In this document: in pieces, positions 1 to 8,046 of the stretch
Layout: each line of letters begins with the position of its first letter
How positions within the stretch are numbered: the stretch's first letter is position 1
Assembly (NCBI GenBank): GCA_017857425.1
Contig: JAFMDE010000003.1
Location: 1 to 34,798 of the forward strand
From: Akkermansiaceae bacterium
Lineage (GTDB): Bacteria > Verrucomicrobiota > Verrucomicrobiia > Verrucomicrobiales > Akkermansiaceae
Direction: 5' to 3'
Length of the DNA stretch: 34,798 nt
Made by a program: the position numbers and the translations under genes
The notes under the pieces: generated by a model
Seen by the model: only the letters and a program-made list of their open reading frames with translations
What the model was told of the DNA's origin: nothing
Database searches by the model: none

Positions 1-190
1 TGAAATAGTAAGCTGGAAAAAGGTGACGGGTGCCACCATTAAAGAGACGAAGAATATCATCAGAGTATGCGAGCATCAGAAAGAGGGCCCCTCTCGGCCA
101 TCTAGATCTGCCAAATCCTCCAAATCATCCCCGCCGACTTGCACGCGGTGGCAGAAATGCCAGAGCGTGCAAGGCTTCTTGGATGATAAA

Positions 191-604
191 TTAGCGGCGG
201 ATAACTAAGCCGATAACGACGCCAACCCCTAGTGCTGTGAGTATCGACTTGGTGGGGTGCTTGCGGACGTAATCTTCAGCATCAGCATGAGCTTCACGTG
301 CTTTGACTCGCCCTTGTTCTACTTGCTCACCAGCAGCTTGCTTGAACTGCTGAGCTTTTACTCCCGCTGTTTCCTTGAGATCGCTTGCTTTGGATCCTGC
401 AAATTCACGGAACTGCTGAGCTTTTTCCGTCGCGGCTTGTTTGAAATGCTGAGCTTTGACTCCAGCTTCTTGTGCAATCTGCCTAGTCTTGCTGGCAGGC
501 TCAGTTACAGCCGAACGAAGGTCGCTAGCTGCTGATTGTGATTTGAATGCATCGCTAACGGGACCGTCAGCCATGAAGTTTGTGTCTGTGAATGTTTCTT
601 CCAT
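191..604 (-). CDS. DUF883/ElaB-YqjD-like protein: 11-residue amphipathic repeats plus C-terminal glycine-rich TM anchor
   Basis: ORF 137 aa; repeats AGVKAQHFKQA/ATEKAQQFREF/AGSKASDLKET/AGVKAQQFKQA; C-terminus RKHPTKSILTALGVGVVIGLVIRR resembles the DUF883 anchor. Confidence 0.75.
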   Translation of the reverse strand: MEETFTDTNFMADGPVSDAFKSQSAASDLRSAVTEPASKTRQIAQEAGVKAQHFKQAATEKAQQFREFAGSKASDLKETAGVKAQQFKQAAGEQVEQGRVKAREAHADAEDYVRKHPTKSILTALGVGVVIGLVIRR

Positions 605-855
605 TTTTTTAATAGTTTGTTGTGATTATTAGGGTGAAGAGTTGTTGTATTGTCAGTGTGTAGTTCGACTTTAGAGAAGGCGGTATCAACCAAGGGTTGC
701 AGGCTAGCAGTCATTAGAAATGAATAAGTAACATGAAACCATAGTATCAAACACCTTCACCGTAAGGTTGGCACTTTTATTGGCGTAAGGCAAGAGGTCC
801 TACGAGAAAATTTTTCATTATTTGCCATGAAGGGGATAAAGGACATCGCTTTCCG

Positions 856-1530
856 TTATAGAAAGGGGTTTGTCGCTTTTTCGAGCTCGATGGTTGTATC
901 AGGTCCATGCCCTGGAAATACTTTTGTAGAGTTAGGTAAAGTTAACATTTTTTCTCTGATGCCTTCAACCAGTAGGTCCATGTTTCCATCCGGCAAATCA
1001 GCTCTACCAATGCCACTTGCAAAGAGGGTGTCACCACCAAAAACAAGATCGTTATGGATAAAGACGACACTATCAGGCGAGTGGCCAGGCACATGTTCTA
1101 GTTGGAAAGCTAATCCTCCAGCCTCTAATACAGATTGTCCCTCTAGGATCTGATCAATAGCGTATGGGGTGATGTTGAGTGGAATCCCTGACTGCTGCAA
1201 TAGTATCTCTAGGGTCAGGCTTTGGGCGTAAGGGGAATAGGCGTAGAGTTTGGTGCCTTTTGCCGCCATTTTAGCCGCGTCTTCTATGTGGTCGTAGTGT
1301 TGATGGGTGAGCAAGAGGCTACTGGGCACCTCGTTAAGCTCATCAAGCCATTGGCTGATGCCAAGAGGTGCATCAATGAGCACACAGCTGCCCCCGTTTT
1401 GGCTTGAGCCAAGAAGATAGCCATTGGTTTGTGCCATGCCACCTGTGAAGCTTCTGATTTGTAGATCGTGATCACTCATAAGCAGGATCATGCCGTATTT
1501 TGATGCAAGAACCATTCCTTTTTGTGCCAT
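856..1530 (-). CDS. MBL-fold metallo-hydrolase (glyoxalase II-like); true start may be internal (about 1479, MSDHDLQ)
   Basis: LLTHQHYDHIED (HxHxDH-type), HVPGHSPDS, FGGDTLF, FPGHGPDTT motifs. Confidence 0.88.
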   Translation of the reverse strand: MAQKGMVLASKYGMILLMSDHDLQIRSFTGGMAQTNGYLLGSSQNGGSCVLIDAPLGISQWLDELNEVPSSLLLTHQHYDHIEDAAKMAAKGTKLYAYSPYAQSLTLEILLQQSGIPLNITPYAIDQILEGQSVLEAGGLAFQLEHVPGHSPDSVVFIHNDLVFGGDTLFASGIGRADLPDGNMDLLVEGIREKMLTLPNSTKVFPGHGPDTTIELEKATNPFL

Positions 1531-1608
1531 GATCGTGTGCCAAAGCGGACGAGACCCCCTTCAAATGAACATGTTCTCACAAACAGTGATCTTTTGAACA
1601 GTTTTTTG

Positions 1609-1637
1609 TTGACCTAAGTAAAAGCTTCAGGCAATAT
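1609..1637 (+). promoter_or_regulatory. Putative sigma70-type promoter of recA
   Basis: TTGACC (1609-1614), 17-nt spacer, CAATAT (1632-1637); recA ATG at 1664. Confidence 0.45.
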
Positions 1638-1663
1638 GCGAAAAATCAAAAACAACTATTGTC

Positions 1664-2824
1664 ATGAGTACCGCAACCACTAGAACTACAAATAAGTCCG
1701 CAGCAGCCAAGTCTACCACTGCCCCATCAGAGGTGTCCGCAGCTTCTGCGAAATCACCACTTCCACAAGCACCTACCACTAAAAAATCCATGGCATCTAC
1801 CAGCCCTAATAAATTAGACGATAAAGTCATTGCAGCCCGCAAGAAAAATCTAGATCTCGCCATCTCACAAATTCAGAAAGACTTTGGTGAAACAGCCATC
1901 ATGCGTTTAGGCGATGGCCATCGTGTAGATGTAGATGTCATCCCGACAGGAAATCTATTGATAGACCGCGCGCTCGGAGTAGGTGGGTTCCCCCGTGGTC
2001 GTATTGTCGAAATCTATGGGCCTGAGTCCTCAGGTAAAACAACACTTACACTCACGGTGATTGCCCAAGCGCAAAAAGCGGGGGGTCTTGCCGCATTTAT
2101 TGATGTAGAGCATGCGCTTGATCCCGCCTATGCGGCCAAACTGGGTGTTAATATCGACGACTTACTTGTCTCCCAGCCTAACTCCGGTGAGGAAGCCCTG
2201 CAGATTTGTGAGACGCTTGTCCGCTCAAACGCCATTGATGTAGTGGTGCTCGACTCAGTGGCTGCATTAGTAACCAAGCAGGAGCTTGCAGGTGAAATCG
2301 GTGACAGTACGGTGGGTGCCCAAGCGCGACTCATGAGTGCCGCCATGCGCAAACTTACCGCGCTTATTTCGAAGGCGCGCACAACTTGCATTTTCACCAA
2401 CCAGATCCGCGAGAAGATCGGGGTTATGTTTGGTAGCCCAGAGACCACCCCCGGTGGTCGCGCACTGAAATTTTTCTCATCTGTGCGTATTGATATCCGC
2501 CGCATAGGGCAGATCAAGGCGACTGACGGTACAGTCCAAGGAGCTAGAACCCGTGTCAAGGTAGTGAAGAATAAGGTGGCTGCACCCTTCAAAGAAGCTG
2601 AGTTCGATATCATCTATAACGAAGGTATCTCATCGGTAGGGTCCTTGATCGACCTAGCTATTGAGTTTGATATTATCCAGAAGCGAGGTAGTTGGTTCAG
2701 TTATTCGGGGAACCAGCTTGCTCAAGGCCGCGACGGTACAAAGGTTGCTTTGAAGGACGATGAGAACCTTTACAAGGAGATCGAGGTCAAGGTCAAAGAG
2801 GCCATGGCGGAAGCTTCTGAGTAG
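1664..2824 (+). CDS. recA: Recombinase RecA with Ala/Ser/Thr/Lys-rich N-terminal extension
   Basis: [10 protein letters not shown] Walker [44 protein letters not shown]; classic RecA core. Confidence 0.98.
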   Translation: MSTATTRTTNKSAAAKSTTAPSEVSAASAKSPLPQAPTTKKSMASTSPNKLDDKVIAARKKNLDLAISQIQKDFGETAIMRLGDGHRVDVDVIPTGNLLIDRALGVGGFPRGRIVEIYGPESSGKTTLTLTVIAQAQKAGGLAAFIDVEHALDPAYAAKLGVNIDDLLVSQPNSGEEALQICETLVRSNAIDVVVLDSVAALVTKQELAGEIGDSTVGAQARLMSAAMRKLTALISKARTTCIFTNQIREKIGVMFGSPETTPGGRALKFFSSVRIDIRRIGQIKATDGTVQGARTRVKVVKNKVAAPFKEAEFDIIYNEGISSVGSLIDLAIEFDIIQKRGSWFSYSGNQLAQGRDGTKVALKDDENLYKEIEVKVKEAMAEASE

Positions 2825-2836
2825 GCCTAGATCTGC

Positions 2837-2867
2837 TGCAGCCATGGTAGCACAAACCATGGCTGCA
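2837..2867 (+). repeat. Perfect 12-bp inverted repeat (7-nt loop) just downstream of recA, embedded in a 15-bp x3 tandem repeat (2842-2886)
   Basis: TGCAGCCATGGT-agcacaa-ACCATGGCTGCA; units CCATGGTAGCACAAA/CCATGGCTGCACAAA/CCTTGGCAGGACAGT. Confidence 0.85.
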
Positions 2868-2998
2868 CAAACCTTGGCAGGACAGTCACCGAGATAGATG
2901 GCTTGCTTAACATGCCTATCAAGCTAGCTGTTTTTGATCTAGCCTATTGAGAATGGCTTATTGAGAAAGTGCCTTGGTTTATCGCTAGGGTTTTACTC

Positions 2999-3463
2999 TC
3001 AAGGCAATAACCTGTCTCTGAAGCGTTGCTTTGGTAGCGGGCAACTTTTGTTGCCACCTAGCCGGTGCCTGTTTCTGGCGATGAAATCGTAGACTGTATT
3101 CTTCAGAAAGCTCGGCAGGAAATAGAAGATCCAAAAAATAGCTAACGGACCTCGAGTAAGATAAAGGGCGCGCAGGGTAGCATTAGCTCCCCGCCATCTC
3201 AGTTCGTTACTTTGGCCGCACGACTCAATCAATACGGCATTACCCGAGGCGCGTCCTTTGGTGTCTGTCGTATTTCTCCATGTGGGGGGAAGCATTGATG
3301 CCGTTTCCCCTTGCAGACTAGTAAAGTAGGTTGTTTGCGTATTATCCCAACGATACAAAATCTGTGCTGTTTTTTGGCAAAACAGGCAGTCACCATCAAA
3401 GAAAAGAATATGTTTTCCTGTAGTATCCATAGTATTTGCAGAGCTGGTATCTGATGGGGTCAT
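2999..3463 (-). CDS. Thiol-disulfide oxidoreductase-like DCC family protein (DUF393)
   Basis: HILFFDGDCLFCQKTAQILYRWD N-terminal DCC-type motif; 154 aa. Confidence 0.85.
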   Translation of the reverse strand: MTPSDTSSANTMDTTGKHILFFDGDCLFCQKTAQILYRWDNTQTTYFTSLQGETASMLPPTWRNTTDTKGRASGNAVLIESCGQSNELRWRGANATLRALYLTRGPLAIFWIFYFLPSFLKNTVYDFIARNRHRLGGNKSCPLPKQRFRDRLLP

Positions 3464-3475
3464 GCATGATGACTG

Positions 3476-5281
3476 CTACTGGTTGGTTGCCTGTCCTCCT
3501 AAGGTATCAACATTTGCGCGGTAGATGTCTTCGATGTCTTTTTCTGCCCGTACCCAGCCAAAGGCATATATACGATCAATACTAAATTGTTTTCTTTTGT
3601 GAGTTTCCTGGTTTGAAGAAACCTGTAACGTTAGCTGAACGGATTTTTCTAATGCTGCGTTTTTGAATGCAGCATCCAGTAGTTTGCCCGTTGTTGTTTG
3701 TTTGAGGCTATATCCGTAGATGATATCCTCAAAGTCGGGGCTTGTTAGTTCGAAAGCGGTCCAGCGTTTGTCATCTCGGTATGTGAAGTTGTAGTAATGT
3801 GATTTTCTGGCGAAAATGCGCAATTCCGCAGATTGGGTTTTGCCTTCTAGCAACAATGGCACGGCTTTAGCGTTATGACGTGCGTAACAATCCCAATCAA
3901 CACGCAAGCCATCCTCGGTGGAGACTATGCAGATTAATCGTGAGCTGTTGTCTGCGAATTTTGCTACAAAGCGTGCGGCCATGATGCCTCCAAGGTTAAC
4001 AACATCAATGAATGTTACCTCAGTGGCTGCTTCACTCAGAGCCCTTTCAGGATAGCTATCCAGCCGTTTGCTGATCTGGTCGGGGTATCTACACATTCTC
4101 AGTCTTATCTGTGGATTAGTCGACTTGGCAAAATCATCGGCAAGTTGTCGTGCTTCCGTGTCATAGAGACGGACGGTCATCTCAGCAAGCTGCTGTTTTT
4201 TAGTATCAAGCTTAGTCTGAGCCATCTCTAATTCTTGTTGGGGCTGAGTTTCACCATTGGCAATATTCTCGGTATTGGGTGCTGAGCTAGCAAGCTTAAG
4301 AGCGTTTGTATTGGCCTCATATTTACGCCATTCTTTCACGGCGATGATGGTCGCTGCTCCGATTACTATGATCAGGATCGTGCTCATTAGCCTGAGCTTC
4401 ATCTTGTGACTCATCGGCTTGGGGGGAGTGGAAGCCTGAGGCGCTATGTGCTCTGCTAAGTTATCTATGGTCTGGTTTACGGTTCGATTACCGCGCTTGC
4501 TTGTTGACCTTGATGGTTTTTTCCCTGGGCGGGCGGTAAGAGTTTCTTTCCTGAGTGTGTTATGAGCGGGTTGGCTACAGTAGCCCAGCTCCTTGATGTC
4601 TGACGCATTAACTGCGGCTGATCTCATGAGCTCTCGGAGGCCATCTAAAGCATCCTCATCGCCACGCATGGCATCGGCGAATCCGCACCAGTATTTGCGT
4701 GGCTCAGATCCGTCATCATGAAGAACGGCATCCTGATCCATGCGGCAGGCAACATCACGTTGTTTTTGAAGTTGATCCAGATAAACTTGGGTTATTTCTT
4801 TACGACAAACATTGCCCTCAAGTGTCTCGTAAAGTTGCGGTCGGTTTTTTTTAACCCACCGGGCAAATGCCTCATTGATTCCCTCAGCGAATTTTCTGGG
4901 TGTGCCAATGCGGCGGGTGCAGCGTTCCCAAAATGTCTGAGTATCTTCCCCGCGCTGTGTGAGTGATTGGTACTCAGCAGTCAGACCCTCGACATGGGAG
5001 GCAGTATAGAGCTTGCGTAGATGTTGGAAGAGGCGTTGCATACCGCTACCAGCAGGCTCATTTTCCCCATCTTGAAAATATTCCATGTGATGCTCCCGTG
5101 CCGGGCAGCTAACCAGCATGCTTAAGTTGCCCGATTCGATGCTATAAGTGAGCACAGTAATGCCACAGAATCTCGAGAGATTACGCATGATAGATACCAT
5201 CGCAGCATGCTCCTCTTCGTCCATAGATTCGTATGAACGAGACGATTTGCATTGGATCCAGAATGTTTTTTGGGCAAACAT
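3476..5281 (-). CDS. RAYT/Y1 transposase-like (HUH-degenerate) N-terminal domain fused to TM helix and uncharacterised extracytoplasmic domain
   Basis: FCGITVLTYSIESGNLSMLVSCP, FAEGINEAFARWVKKNR, VYLDQL...EPRKYWCGFADAMRGDEDALDGL parallel RAYT motifs; TM LMSTILIIVIGAATIIAV; about 280-aa C-terminal domain. Confidence 0.7.
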   Translation of the reverse strand: MFAQKTFWIQCKSSRSYESMDEEEHAAMVSIMRNLSRFCGITVLTYSIESGNLSMLVSCPAREHHMEYFQDGENEPAGSGMQRLFQHLRKLYTASHVEGLTAEYQSLTQRGEDTQTFWERCTRRIGTPRKFAEGINEAFARWVKKNRPQLYETLEGNVCRKEITQVYLDQLQKQRDVACRMDQDAVLHDDGSEPRKYWCGFADAMRGDEDALDGLRELMRSAAVNASDIKELGYCSQPAHNTLRKETLTARPGKKPSRSTSKRGNRTVNQTIDNLAEHIAPQASTPPKPMSHKMKLRLMSTILIIVIGAATIIAVKEWRKYEANTNALKLASSAPNTENIANGETQPQQELEMAQTKLDTKKQQLAEMTVRLYDTEARQLADDFAKSTNPQIRLRMCRYPDQISKRLDSYPERALSEAATEVTFIDVVNLGGIMAARFVAKFADNSSRLICIVSTEDGLRVDWDCYARHNAKAVPLLLEGKTQSAELRIFARKSHYYNFTYRDDKRWTAFELTSPDFEDIIYGYSLKQTTTGKLLDAAFKNAALEKSVQLTLQVSSNQETHKRKQFSIDRIYAFGWVRAEKDIEDIYRANVDTLGGQATNQ

Positions 5282-5437
5282 TACATGCCTGATATAGCAA
5301 AAACAGCGAAATGATGAAGGAGTAACTGCATATTTCTTAGATGATTAAATGAGGGGATTAGCTGTTATGTACAGCTGTGCTTAGTGTTAGGGCGCGGCAA
5401 TAAATCACCAGGATGGGGTAGTAAAAGACGGAGCTAT

Positions 5438-7861
5438 TTACCAAGCCTGTTCACCGTCTCGATCATAGGGCAGCCAGCCGAGAGCGATGGTTTGAATATC
5501 GATGTCTTTTTTGTAAGGTTTGATGACCTCATTCTCAAGTTTGACAGTGGCAGGATTGAATTCGAGTTCCAGCTCTTTGATTTCTTCGGCAAGCTCGGCT
5601 TCAAGCTCGGCAATATCCTCCTCAAGGTTTTTGATTTTGTTTTCGGCAATCTTGACATCGCGGCGTTGTTTATAGGCACGTCCAGCACTGCTAACAGTAC
5701 TGGATGATGAGCTGCGGCGGCCTCCTAATAAATTACCCAACAATCCTCCGAGGACTTTGGCTCCGATGTCCCATGCGGCGCTGCTGGCTTCGGCTTCTTC
5801 CTTGGCGAGGGTGTTTTCGGCTCGATCAACCTGCCCTTCCTTGGTTTTGATCTTAGCTTCATATTTATCGCGAAGTTTTTCCACAGCTTCATCACGTATT
5901 TCACGGGCCTGAGTGGCGAGACGGCCGCGGAAGGCTCCTTCGCTTTCGCCGAGTTGAGAGTAGGATTTAAAAAGTGGGCAGTAGAAAATTTCCACTCGCT
6001 CGTTGCGATAGATGTAATCAGCAAAGTCTTTGGTAACTTGTTTGTAGTTATCGGCATTCATGGCAAAGCCAGGTAGCTCATGGAAGCCGCAGCCTTTGCG
6101 CGGTTTGTCCTTCAACGACTTCACGGGGTGGGTGCAGCCAGCATCATGGTTCCAGTCGATTCCTTGGTCTGTGATGGCATTGGTGAAGCGCATCAGGCGT
6201 GAGCCGTCGATGCCGCATTTGCTGGAGGAGAAGTGCACATTGGCTTCGCGGATCAATGCAGGCTTGTAGGTGATGCCGTCCGACTCACCGGCGAAGGGAA
6301 CGAAGTATTCTTTAACACCTGAGCCGACGACGGGTCGTTCGCCTGCTGCGCTTTCCTGGGAGGCTCCAGGCATTGCCATGGGGTTGGACGACTGTGCTGC
6401 GATCGCTTGCTTGCCTTTGCCCGAGGTGAACTGGTCGCGCTTGGGGTCCATGAGTTTTTTGATCTTGGTTCGGGTGAGGGGACCGCATAGGTAGCTCATC
6501 ACCCAGCGGACATGGAAGACGACGGCAGAGTCTTCATGCACGTTGTTCATCAGGAAGACACGAGAGCCGAGACCGGCGAGCAGTTCTTCCATCCTTCGGC
6601 GATTGAAACCGCCATCCTGCGAGGCTGCGGCACCTTCGAGGCCATCTAGCACACGAGCCTTGTCGCGTTCGGTTTGTAGTCGGCCCAGCCACCAGGTTCC
6701 GATGTTGGAGAGTGCCTTGTAGTCGAGGTCGACGGGGTTCTGAGTAGCTAGCAGGCAGCCGAGTCCAAATGCGCGACCTTGTTTAAGCATGGTCATCATT
6801 GGTTTTTTGCTTGGTGGGTTTGCTGACGGAGGTAGGAAGCCGTAGATCTCATCCATGTAGAGTAGCGCGCGCAGGCTAGTCGTGCCGCTTTGAGTACGCA
6901 TCCATCCTAACATTTGGTTGAGCAGCAGGCTGACAAAAAACATGCGCTCGGCGTCGCTGAGGTGAGCAATGGAGAAGATCGACATGCGCGGTTTGCCTTC
7001 CGGGCTGTGCATCATGTTGGATATGTCTAGTGGAGGGCCTTCCATCCAGGTTGAGAAACCCGGAGAGGCGAGTAGTGCATTGAACTTCAACGCGATTTTC
7101 TGACGCTGTTTGGCGTTCATGAACGAGTTGACGTCGAGGACGCCCACCTTATCAAAGGGAGGTTTCTGCAGGTGGCGGATGAGGGACTCAAGCGAAAGAT
7201 TTTGTCCGTTCTGCCAGCAGTGGTTGAAGATGGTGCCTAGGATGACAGCCTCGGGGCTTTGAATGGGATCGGCATCCACACCGACCAATGAAAGCAGCGA
7301 GCTGACCGTGCTTTCGATTCGGTCACCGAGTAGTTCACCATCGTCGAGAACCTCGAAGGGAGGGACTTCAAGAGAACTTAAAATGGATACCGGTATGCCG
7401 GCTTTGCTGCCAGGCGTGAATATGTTCACGTCCACTTTGTCGCGCAATTCTCTGACCCTTTCTGGGCTTTGTCCCCATGAACCAATGCCTTCTTTCCACA
7501 TGGTGGCGGTTTTTTCTGCGAACTCGTCGGGTGTTTTGCCCTTTTTAGCAGCGTCATCTTCATTAATCCAGGGTCTGAAATCTGAGGGCTCAAAATCGGG
7601 AAAGTTGAGCATCAAGTTTGAGATGTCGCCTTTAGGGTCAATGACAATAGCAGGTATGTTGTCCATCGCTGCTTCCTCGAGAATAGAAATACAAAGGCCT
7701 GTTTTACCCGATCCCGTCATGCCAAGCACGACACCGTGGGTAACCAGGTCCTTGGAGTCATAGAGAACTAATTCATCCTTGAGTTCATTTTTTTTGAGAT
7801 CAAAGCCACGACCTAAATAGAAAGAGCCCAATTTTTCGTAATCACTCGCTTGGATGTGCAT
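5438..7861 (-). CDS. HerA/DUF87-type P-loop ATPase (FtsK/HerA superfamily) with C-terminal coiled coil
   Basis: VVLGMTGSGKTG Walker A, ALLYMDEIYGFLPP Walker B; IDPKGDISNL; coiled coil KQRRDVKIAENKIKNLEEDIAELEAELAEEIKELELEF. Confidence 0.85.
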   Translation of the reverse strand: MHIQASDYEKLGSFYLGRGFDLKKNELKDELVLYDSKDLVTHGVVLGMTGSGKTGLCISILEEAAMDNIPAIVIDPKGDISNLMLNFPDFEPSDFRPWINEDDAAKKGKTPDEFAEKTATMWKEGIGSWGQSPERVRELRDKVDVNIFTPGSKAGIPVSILSSLEVPPFEVLDDGELLGDRIESTVSSLLSLVGVDADPIQSPEAVILGTIFNHCWQNGQNLSLESLIRHLQKPPFDKVGVLDVNSFMNAKQRQKIALKFNALLASPGFSTWMEGPPLDISNMMHSPEGKPRMSIFSIAHLSDAERMFFVSLLLNQMLGWMRTQSGTTSLRALLYMDEIYGFLPPSANPPSKKPMMTMLKQGRAFGLGCLLATQNPVDLDYKALSNIGTWWLGRLQTERDKARVLDGLEGAAASQDGGFNRRRMEELLAGLGSRVFLMNNVHEDSAVVFHVRWVMSYLCGPLTRTKIKKLMDPKRDQFTSGKGKQAIAAQSSNPMAMPGASQESAAGERPVVGSGVKEYFVPFAGESDGITYKPALIREANVHFSSSKCGIDGSRLMRFTNAITDQGIDWNHDAGCTHPVKSLKDKPRKGCGFHELPGFAMNADNYKQVTKDFADYIYRNERVEIFYCPLFKSYSQLGESEGAFRGRLATQAREIRDEAVEKLRDKYEAKIKTKEGQVDRAENTLAKEEAEASSAAWDIGAKVLGGLLGNLLGGRRSSSSSTVSSAGRAYKQRRDVKIAENKIKNLEEDIAELEAELAEEIKELELEFNPATVKLENEVIKPYKKDIDIQTIALGWLPYDRDGEQAW

Positions 7862-8046
7862 ACTGACATTTGAGATATTTTAGGCGGTCTTGGGAAGGCG
7901 CAATTGCGGCAGAGAGCTATTTTTAACAAAAAAAAGCCGGCGAATACCGTAAATCAGGGCTTCCGATACTTAAGAAATAAAAATAGTAAGGAAATCTTAA
8001 ACTTTTTCTTGCAAGACGGAAAGTTTTTAGAATAATAGGCTCCGTT

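Noticed and set aside
1-190. Left-edge sequence with the 61-aa + ORF (23..208) and short minus-strand hydrophobic frames
   Set aside because: Too truncated to assign; a minus-strand gene may continue beyond the edge but no frame is convincing.
505-750. 81-aa minus-strand ORF upstream of the DUF883-like gene
   Set aside because: Overlaps the DUF883-like start out of frame and looks like promoter DNA; no family resemblance.
2128-2613. 161-aa antisense ORF in recA
   Set aside because: Opposite strand of a highly conserved core; no independent evidence.
3476-5281. Active IS200/IS605 insertion sequence
   Set aside because: HUH histidines absent, no flanking IS ends or TnpB, and a long fused membrane domain; not a mobile element as it stands.
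7263-7763. 166-aa + strand ORF within the HerA-like gene
   Set aside because: Fully antisense to conserved ATPase sequence; composition typical of a shadow ORF.
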